DNA from: Lachnospiraceae bacterium
GTDB lineage: Bacteria; Bacillota; Clostridia; Lachnospirales; Lachnospiraceae
NCBI GenBank assembly: GCA_024684055.1
Contig: JAIKXN010000110.1
Location: forward strand, 1 to 49,856
Reading direction: 5' to 3'
Length of the DNA stretch: 49,856 bases
Below are positions 45,601 through 49,856 of the stretch, one piece after another. Made by a program: the position numbers and the translations under genes. Below the pieces are notes generated by a model. That model was not told where the DNA came from. It ran no database searches and saw only the letters and a program-made list of their open reading frames with translations. How positions within the stretch are numbered: the stretch's first letter is position 1; every line of letters starts with the position of its first letter.

Positions 45601-46660
45601 CTTCTTTTAAAGCGTTGATCGCAGCGTCAACTTCTTCCTGAGAAGGAGTTACGGCATCTCGTGCTGCTTTAAGGGTCTCGACAAGCTGTACAAGCTGTTC
45701 CCTGGTCAGACCGGTGGATGTGAATATTTCCTCATCGGAAGCATTGTTAAGAAGATCCTCATACTGCTGAATAAGATCGAGTTTCTGTCTTAACTCATCC
45801 ACTCTCCTGTTGTAATCATTCATGGCATTTACGGCTCTTTCAAGAAGAGGCTTAACCATCTTCATCATCGCAAGATTGGATTCAAGTGTGGACTCTCCCA
45901 CGTAAAGCTGAATCTTGCCGTTAACGATCTGGTTGGCACCGTCAGCCACCTGTGAAGCCATTTGTTTTTTGCCGTCTTCAAGAGCTTTTTCGCCGTCTTC
46001 TATCTTCTGTTTTGCATCATCGATTTCACTCTGCGCATCGGCAAACCCTTTTTCAATATTTTTAACTACATCTTTGTTAAGTTTTTCAATCTTGTCTTCA
46101 TCGAGAGTGATCTGAATTCTCTCTTCAACCTTACCTGTAGTCGATACGCTTGCTACACCTTCAACACTTTCAAGATAAGGAACGATCGTACTGTCTACAT
46201 AGTCGGAAATCTCAATCTGAGACATGCCTTCCATGTCTACCGAAGCAACCATTACCGGAAGCATGGTAGGGTCAAGCTGCATTATCATCGGATTCTGAAC
46301 ATTTGCAGGGAAAGAACCCGATACCTGATCAAGTTTCTGCTGAATCTCTATAACTATGGAGTCCATGTTGGAACTCTGTTCGTATTCGAGAATAACAAGC
46401 GAATAACTGTTGTACGACATCGACTGAATTGTTTTTATATTCTTGGTCGTTGCCATCTGCGCCTCAACGGGTGCGGTAACATTTCTTTCAACCTCTTCGG
46501 GACTTCCTCCGGGGTAAACGGTGATTACCATGACATAGGGAAGATTCATATCCGGAAGAAGGTCGGTCGTCATTCTCATAACGCTAACCACACCAAGAAC
46601 TATAATAAGTACTACTCCAACCAATACCGTAAATGGTTTTTTAACGCTGTACTTTGACAT
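42692..46660 (-). CDS. RND-family exporter with a large coiled-coil insertion
   Basis: A 1322-residue proton-driven exporter of the AcrB/HAE-like group. Seen: KKPFTVLVGVVLIIVLGVVS (first membrane helix), PGGSPEEVERNVTAPVE, GLALGIGMLVDNSIVVIENI (the TM4 proton-relay region), and GIIVNNGIVMVDFINQLR. About 260 residues (roughly 195-458) of alpha-helical coiled coil (DAQSEIDDAKQKIEDGEKAL) are inserted in the first porter loop, absent from AcrB (1049 residues). Such insertions occur in Gram-positive RND proteins, where no outer membrane or separate adaptor exists. Substrates could be drugs, lipids or fatty acids; a TetR repressor follows. Confidence 0.92.
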   Translation of the reverse strand: MSKYSVKKPFTVLVGVVLIIVLGVVSVMRMTTDLLPDMNLPYVMVITVYPGGSPEEVERNVTAPVEAQMATTKNIKTIQSMSYNSYSLVILEYEQSSNMDSIVIEIQQKLDQVSGSFPANVQNPMIMQLDPTMLPVMVASVDMEGMSQIEISDYVDSTIVPYLESVEGVASVSTTGKVEERIQITLDEDKIEKLNKDVVKNIEKGFADAQSEIDDAKQKIEDGEKALEDGKKQMASQVADGANQIVNGKIQLYVGESTLESNLAMMKMVKPLLERAVNAMNDYNRRVDELRQKLDLIQQYEDLLNNASDEEIFTSTGLTREQLVQLVETLKAARDAVTPSQEEVDAAINALKEAGIDLSWLGITASTDNPQTLSVQLTEALAKVNSTIATMEQAREPIAEGKVTLDDAYKKLNEGIVTGILEMSRATTEIANGKAALEQGQAQLDAAKEEALKQADISNIVTVEMLGNLILAQDFHMPAGYIDEGAKQYMISVGDSVNTVDELRDMVLLDLGMEDIEPIRVKDVAKVEVVNNAADSYSKINGNPAVMLSFEKQTGYSTGDVTDRLLDKFDQMEEEFPGLNLAVLMNQGVYIDIVVSSVVQNMLIGAALAVIILILFLKDFKSTFIIACSIPLSVIFAVVLMYFTHITLNIISLSGLALGIGMLVDNSIVVIENIYRLRKEGASINKAAVEGAKGVGGAIVSSTLTTVSVFAPIVFAQGITKQVFVDMALTVTYTLAASLIVALTFVPSLASVMIKDGEEKPTKFFDKIRDAYGSGLKYILKFKPLVLLLALVLLGVSIYAGFSRGFSFLDMDIEVDQISMSVYAPEDEEYTQEDLMADCDIVTERVMGIEGIDTVGAMVGGGSVIAGLGLGGGNSATYYLLLDENNKRKMEDITAEIIEKTKDLNCKVSVSTTSGDMTSLMGSGLSVMVKGRDLDQIREYTKEVVSIMEETPGVKNINDGLDNTTPCIKIHVDKVRAMEYQMTTAQVFAEVMKAMMPSTATTSLSADTKDYDIYVIAEEQADTTLHDICYLEFPYTDREGNHKMIPLSKVASFEVTDTLNVINRDAQTKYISVSAGIDDEHNITFVSNELQRRFDEMNLKDGYSIEMGGEDEMIRDAMKQLTLMLILAVIFIYLIMVAQFQSLLSPFIIMFTIPLAFTGGLFALFFTKNNVSVIGALGFVMLAGIIVNNGIVMVDFINQLRREGVSKKDAIVEAAKARLRPILMTTLTTVISMTTLALGIGGGSAMMQPMAIVMIGGLIYGTILTLIVVPCLYDIFNSNKSMRVDEYGERIKDEEETSMPEPVVVTAENDKAVDEKELRNAY

Positions 46661-46830
46661 AAAATTTAACTCCTGTACTGAATTTTTGGAAAAACCGATT
46701 TAAACGGCTCCTCAATTTTTCTTAATTCATTTTCAAAAATTTATATAAAACCGGAAAGCGATATTTTCCATGGAAAATTTTTAAGGCATTTATTTCCAAA
46801 ACCATTTCCCGATCCATCAAATCAATTTCC

Positions 46831-46846
46831 GACCGAACGGTCGGTC
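46831..46846. promoter_or_regulatory. TetR-type operator
   Basis: GACCGA-ACGG-TCGGTC: perfect six-base arms around a four-base centre, 171 bases before the exporter start. It has the GACCG/CGGTC look of many TetR-family sites. A possible promoter (TGGACA, then GATATA after 19 bases) would place the transcript start inside it. Confidence 0.75.
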
Positions 46847-46888
46847 AGTAAGTTATATCTTACTCATTTTTTCCCATTTGTCCATACT

Positions 46889-46916
46889 TTCACAAAATTT
46901 TCACGCATTTTGTGAA
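46889..46916. promoter_or_regulatory. Second dyad in the exporter control region
   Basis: TTCACAAAAT and ATTTTGTGAA are perfect ten-base arms separated by eight bases. It directly follows the -10 of the promoter at 46918-46945, covering its start site. It differs from the TetR palindrome, so it may bind another regulator. Confidence 0.6.
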
Positions 46917-46917
46917 T

Positions 46918-46945
46918 ATTATATTATTTGTCCGAATGATGTCCG
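46918..46945 (-). promoter_or_regulatory. Candidate exporter promoter
   Basis: CGGACA and a perfect TATAAT with a 16-base spacer. It would give a leader of about 250 bases containing both dyads. The alternative promoter nearer the TetR site is described with that site. Confidence 0.5.
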
Positions 46946-46981
46946 TTTTGGTTTGGTAATTTTTTTAAAGAGGCAAAAAAT

Positions 46982-47010
46982 TTGATTAAAAAAGAAGTAA
47001 ATGCTATTAT
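46982..47010 (+). promoter_or_regulatory. Promoter of the ybaK-like gene
   Basis: TTGATT and TATTAT with a 17-base spacer and a TGC extended -10 element; leader about 100 bases. It diverges from the exporter promoter. Confidence 0.65.
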
Positions 47011-47117
47011 ATGCAAAGAAAATATATTTCTGTTTGTATTAATCGAAGCAGAATAATCTGTATTATCTGAAAATATTCTGATTTCGTATGAATTAAAATC
47101 ACAAAAGGAAAATAAAA

Positions 47118-47597
47118 ATGGCCAAAGAAACAAAAACGAACGTTATGCGCGTTCTTGAATCAAAGAAAATAGAATATAAAGGTTATACTTACGATCCCGA
47201 GAAAGCAATTGCAGGCGATGAAGTTGCGGCAATATTAAACGAGCCGCCCGAGAAAGTATTTAAAACACTCGTTACAGTGGCAGGAAAAGGCGAACACTAC
47301 GTTTTCATGGTTCCCGTCAACAAAGAACTGAATCTTAAAGCAGCTGCAAAGGCTGTCGGTGAAAAGAGCATAGAAATGATTAAATCCAAGGAACTCCTTC
47401 CGCTGACGGGATATATCCACGGAGGCTGTTCTCCTATCGGAATGAAGAAACTTTTCAAAACGGTAATCGATTCATCCGCATCAAATTACGAAAAGATTTT
47501 CTTCAGCGGCGGAAAAGTCGGATTCCAGGTTGAAGTTGCATTCGAAGACTTATGCAAAGTTATACCTGTAATTACCGCAGACATTACAACAGATTAA
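47118..47597 (+). CDS. ybaK: YbaK/EbsC-type Cys-tRNA(Pro) deacylase
   Basis: Hydrolyses cysteine from mischarged tRNA-Pro, a quality-control step in translation. Seen: the N-terminal TNVMRVLESKKIEYKGYTYD, VFKTLVTVAGKG with the conserved lysine, PVNKELNLKAAAKA, and GYIHGGCSPIGMKK, the family's glycine-rich motif. 159 residues, full length. AAAAGGAAA precedes the ATG. The last codons are the first unit of a 35-bp tandem repeat that continues past the stop. Confidence 0.94.
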   Translation: MAKETKTNVMRVLESKKIEYKGYTYDPEKAIAGDEVAAILNEPPEKVFKTLVTVAGKGEHYVFMVPVNKELNLKAAAKAVGEKSIEMIKSKELLPLTGYIHGGCSPIGMKKLFKTVIDSSASNYEKIFFSGGKVGFQVEVAFEDLCKVIPVITADITTD

Positions 47598-47740
47598 TAC
47601 CTGATATTACTGCAGACATTACTACTGATCAATGCCTGAAATTCCTGCAGACATCACAACTGATCAATACCTGAAATTCCTGCAGGCATCACAAACGATC
47701 AATACACTTGATCGCTGCAGACATCAAAGACCATTAATAC
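47575..47740 (+). repeat. 35-bp tandem repeat growing out of the ybaK 3' end
   Basis: Units at 47575-47609, 47610-47644, 47645-47679 and 47680-47714, plus a partial at 47715-47740, each beginning C(C/T)GCAG(A/G)CAT. The first unit includes the last codons of ybaK (ADITTD) and its stop; later units drift. Because 35 is not a multiple of three, each copy changes frame. The terminator follows directly, so the repeat lengthens the 3' untranslated region. Confidence 0.9.
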
Positions 47741-47771
47741 AAAAAGGAACCAATAATTCGGTTCCTTTTTT
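47741..47771 (+). terminator. Terminator of ybaK
   Basis: Stem AAAAAGGAACC/GGTTCCTTTTT with an eight-base loop and a T-run on the plus strand. Confidence 0.92.
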
Positions 47772-47940
47772 GTGTTCTTTAAATCTTTCACGTAAAAGCA
47801 AATTTGTAATATCCTGAATAAAGCACTCTTCTCTATTCAAAGAGTTACCGGAAGTTTTAGCTCCTGCAATACATAACAGGTAACTTTCAGCTTCTGTTAC
47901 GAAATCATGAGTTGCTCAAATAAAATATTCAAGCCCGAAA

Positions 47941-48939
47941 TCAGTCGTCATTTGAAAGAAAGATCTTAACTATACCGATTGCTGCCGCATACAAAACTCC
48001 TGCAACAGGGAAAAGAATTCCGGCAACTTCCCACTTTCCATATCCAAGACCGAATACAAGAAATACGGCTGCAACGATACACCAGTATGCTCCGCTTATC
48101 TTTGATTTAATTCGGGCTGCTTTCTTTTGAGCAGGAGAAATTCTGCCTTCTTTAAGAAGATTTTCATAAATACCCGAAATTCTGGAAGTATAGATAAATA
48201 TTCCGACACCTGCAGCAACCATGATAAGCAAAAGATTAACCATGGATATGATTATGAGCGCATCGGCTTCAAGAAGCGCTGATGTGAGTATTCCCACGGG
48301 GCTCAAAATAAACAGCGATATTGCAAGAATAACAAGCGGAAGTCTTTTGCCTTCAAATTCTTTTTTTCTTTCCTTTACCATACCATCAATTCCGTAAAGT
48401 GTTTCAAAGTCATCATATTTAAGGAAATTGAATTCCTTTTCTTTAGCCTCCACTCCAAGCCAGATAACAACACCGGCAGCCACACATAAGAACAAAACAA
48501 TCAAACCTGCAAGGGCTGCGATATTTACGGGAAGCAGTTCTTCAAAAGCATCCGACAGACCTGCAAGTTCGATAAGTGCAACCGGACAGACTGTAAAAAG
48601 CATTGTTGCGATCACCGCACTCGGAGTATTCTTTTTAACAATATTTATATATCTTGTCGCTTCTTCGAGTGAAACCTTTCTTGTAACAGTATTGTTCTCT
48701 GAATCATTCCTTTCAGTATTTTCTTCACCGGAAGAAGATTCAATTTCATCCTTTAACAAATAATCCGTACTGACACTGAAAATTTCAGCCATCTTAATAA
48801 TTCTGTTAAGATCCGGAACAGCCTGTGCGCTTTCCCATTTCGAAACGGACTGTCGGGATACCGAGAGCATCTCAGCAAGTTCTTCCTGAGACCAGCCGTT
48901 CTTTTTTCTTTCATTGATAATCTTATCTGCTAATATCAT
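47941..48939 (-). CDS. XRE-family regulator with a multi-pass membrane domain
   Basis: N-terminal helix-turn-helix (QEELAEMLSVSRQSVSKWES, about residues 15-40), an acidic linker, then about six hydrophobic helices between residue 100 and the C-terminus, with a soluble loop between the second and third. The layout is common in Firmicutes and often goes with a nearby target gene, but none is evident here. The start at 48939 has AAAGGAAA upstream; the longer frame from 48978 lacks a site. 332 residues. The signal is unknown. Confidence 0.88.
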   Translation of the reverse strand: MILADKIINERKKNGWSQEELAEMLSVSRQSVSKWESAQAVPDLNRIIKMAEIFSVSTDYLLKDEIESSSGEENTERNDSENNTVTRKVSLEEATRYINIVKKNTPSAVIATMLFTVCPVALIELAGLSDAFEELLPVNIAALAGLIVLFLCVAAGVVIWLGVEAKEKEFNFLKYDDFETLYGIDGMVKERKKEFEGKRLPLVILAISLFILSPVGILTSALLEADALIIISMVNLLLIMVAAGVGIFIYTSRISGIYENLLKEGRISPAQKKAARIKSKISGAYWCIVAAVFLVFGLGYGKWEVAGILFPVAGVLYAAAIGIVKIFLSNDD

Positions 48940-49045
48940 ATTATTTTCCTTTCCGGGCCATGCCCAATGAATCAACATCGGGCAATTACAGTTTAGCTTT
49001 TTGCCCTCTTCATTACAAGAAAATCATATGAAAAAAGGCGGTTGC

Positions 49046-49076
49046 ATTCTAACAATCCGACTTTTCAATTTGTCAA
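49046..49076 (-). promoter_or_regulatory. Candidate promoter of the XRE-membrane gene
   Basis: A perfect TTGACA and TAGAAT but with a 19-base spacer; leader about 100 bases. Confidence 0.5.
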
Positions 49077-49087
49077 CCGGCAGTTGC

Positions 49088-49109
49088 AATTGCCTGAAAA
49101 CAGGCAATT
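49088..49109. promoter_or_regulatory. Perfect hairpin beside the XRE-membrane promoter
   Basis: AATTGCCTG and CAGGCAATT pair over nine bases around an AAAA loop (TTTT on the minus strand), 12 bases upstream of the -35. It could be an operator or a second stop for tRNA transcripts. Confidence 0.5.
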
Positions 49110-49123
49110 TATCAAAAATAAGT

Positions 49124-49149
49124 CAAAAAAAAATCACCTTAAGGTGATT
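49124..49149 (-). terminator. Terminator of the rRNA-tRNA operon
   Basis: Palindrome AATCACCTTAAGGTGATT followed on the minus strand by eight T, four bases past tRNA-Phe. Confidence 0.93.
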
Positions 49150-49153
49150 CAAA

Positions 49154-49226
<73 letters not shown>

Positions 49227-49230
49227 ATAA

Positions 49231-49303
49231 TAGCGGGGGAAGGATTCGAACCTACGACCTCCGGGTTATGAGCCCGACGAGCTTCCAGCTGCTCTACCCC
49301 GCG
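49231..49303 (-). tRNA. tRNA-fMet (CAT), initiator
   Basis: 73 bases. The anticodon stem has the three G-C pairs GGG/CCC around CTCATAA and the first acceptor pair is a C-T mismatch, both initiator features. T-loop GGTTCGAATCC. Confidence 0.88.
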
Positions 49304-49380
49304 TCATCGTCGTTGTGGACTTCGCAATTGTTCAATCTAAATAAATTTGGATTTCACTATAGCTGCGTCACAACTCCTCT

Positions 49381-49406
49381 CCCCTAAAATGCAAGCATTT
49401 TTGGGG
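49381..49406. repeat. Hairpin in the spacer between tRNA-fMet and tRNA-Tyr
   Basis: CCCCTAAAATGC and GCATTTTTGGGG pair with one mismatch around a two-base loop. The 120-base spacer is long for a tRNA cluster. Probably a processing structure or a small repeat element. Confidence 0.55.
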
Positions 49407-49425
49407 ACCCCTTATTAAAGAGAAA

Positions 49426-49507
49426 TGGATGGAGGTGGATTCGAACCACCGAAAGCGTCGCTAACAGATTTACAGTCTGCCCCCTTTGGCCACTCGGGAA
49501 CCCATCC
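49426..49507 (-). tRNA. tRNA-Tyr (GTA)
   Basis: 82 bases with a long variable arm, class II; anticodon loop CTGTAAA; T-loop GGTTCGAATCC; acceptor GGATGGG/TCCATCC. Confidence 0.95.
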
Positions 49508-49517
49508 ATAATATGAG

Positions 49518-49590
49518 TGGGGCCTACAGGGCTCGAACCTGTGACCCTCTGCTTGTAAGGCAGATGCTCTCCCAGCTGAGCTAAGACCCC
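49518..49590 (-). tRNA. tRNA-Val (TAC)
   Basis: 73 bases; anticodon loop CTTACAA; T-loop GGTTCGAGCCC; acceptor GGGGTCT/AGGCCCC. Confidence 0.95.
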
Positions 49591-49623
49591 ACGCAAAGTA
49601 AAAATTCAATTCGTATGAATTGA

Positions 49624-49697
49624 CGACCCAGATCGGACTCGAACCGACGACCTCCGCCGTGACAGGGCGGCGCTCTAACCAACTGAGCCACTAGGCC
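49624..49697 (-). tRNA. tRNA-Asp (GTC)
   Basis: 74 bases; anticodon loop CTGTCAC; T-loop GGTTCGAGTCC; acceptor GGCCTAG/CTGGGTC. First tRNA after the 23S gene. Confidence 0.95.
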
Positions 49698-49763
49698 ATG
49701 TATAAATGATTTATACCTTCAAAACCAAATACAGAATTCTCTCAAAACAAGATACCTAAACCT

Positions 49764-49856
49764 GGATAAGCTTTCGACCTATTAGTGACCATCAGCTGAA
49801 CACATTACTGTGCTTACACCTTGGACCTATCTACCTCGTCGTCTTCGAGGGGTCTT
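49764..49856 (-). rRNA. 23S rRNA, 3' end (partial)
   Basis: The minus strand reads GACGAGGTAGATAGG, GTGTAAGCACAG and CACTAATAGGTCGA, the conserved 3' terminus of bacterial 23S rRNA. The gene continues past the window edge. The exact end near 49764 is estimated. Confidence 0.92.

Noticed and set aside
46661-47117. Possible small gene in the exporter-ybaK gap, including a 69-residue minus-strand frame
   Set aside because: No ribosome site, and the frame overlaps the start of ybaK and its promoter; the region is better explained as control DNA.
47632-47817. Plus-strand frame after ybaK
   Set aside because: It reads repeat units and then the terminator; no ribosome site.
49384-49609. Two overlapping minus-strand reading frames of 64 and 70 residues
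   Set aside because: They read through tRNA-Tyr and tRNA-Val. This is the usual false frame from tRNA genes.

Overview
The window looks like chromosomal DNA from a Gram-positive clostridium, most likely Lachnospiraceae. The evidence is moderate G+C with AT-rich gaps, strong AGGAGG-type ribosome sites, a Bacillus-like block (Gmk, YaaR, HolB, RicT, TrmN, RsmI), ferredoxin-linked 2-oxoacid metabolism, an MsmX-type sugar ATPase, and DUF1846, DUF1002 and DegV proteins. Genus and species cannot be fixed from the sequence. Nearly all genes lie on the minus strand, as do the rRNA and tRNA genes, which suggests that strand is the leading strand. No phage, insertion sequence, CRISPR array or plasmid module was seen.

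Layout, left to right. 0.2-8.3 kb: a stand-alone ATP-pyrophosphatase half of GMP synthase, a membrane-anchored trigger-factor-like isomerase, an AMP-forming acyl-CoA synthetase, an XRE-cupin regulator with a structured leader, a four-subunit 2-oxoacid:ferredoxin oxidoreductase and a MinD-like ATPase. 8.6-9.1 kb: a lone plus-strand membrane protein of unknown function. 9.2-18.2 kb: IspE fused to a DUF1934 domain, pyrD-pyrK, pyrC with an internal insertion, a 1016-residue MurF fused to a transmembrane helix and a large C-terminal domain, and ddl. 18.2-19.1 kb: a gap holding the remains of a GNAT acetyltransferase.

19.1-28.3 kb: a YbhJ-type aconitase-family hydratase with its own XRE-membrane protein, a shared sugar-ABC ATPase, an HD-GYP protein, a GNAT enzyme, a DUF1002 secreted protein and metG. 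28.4-35.9 kb: glgX, an AlaX-like editing protein, a GGDEF cyclase, an AIM24 protein, a DUF1846 protein and acpP. 36.0-42.7 kb: the conserved rsmI-trmN-ricT-holB-yaaR-gmk block, degV and tetR. 42.7-49.0 kb: a large RND exporter with TetR operator-like sites, a YbaK-type deacylase with tandem repeats at its 3' end, and a second XRE-membrane protein. 49.1-49.9 kb: five tRNA genes directly following the 3' end of a 23S rRNA gene, with no 5S gene between them.

Most genes are housekeeping. The parts that merit attention are: the MurF fusion, which would tie a cytoplasmic cell-wall ligase to the membrane and an outside domain; the IspE-DUF1934 fusion; the split GMP synthase; the 2-oxoacid oxidoreductase/acyl-CoA synthetase cluster with its hairpin-led regulator; and a recurring pattern of short tandem duplications at or just past gene ends (ybaK, ispE, and between pyrD and ispE). 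Gene starts were moved from the longest reading frame wherever a ribosome site or promoter demanded it.
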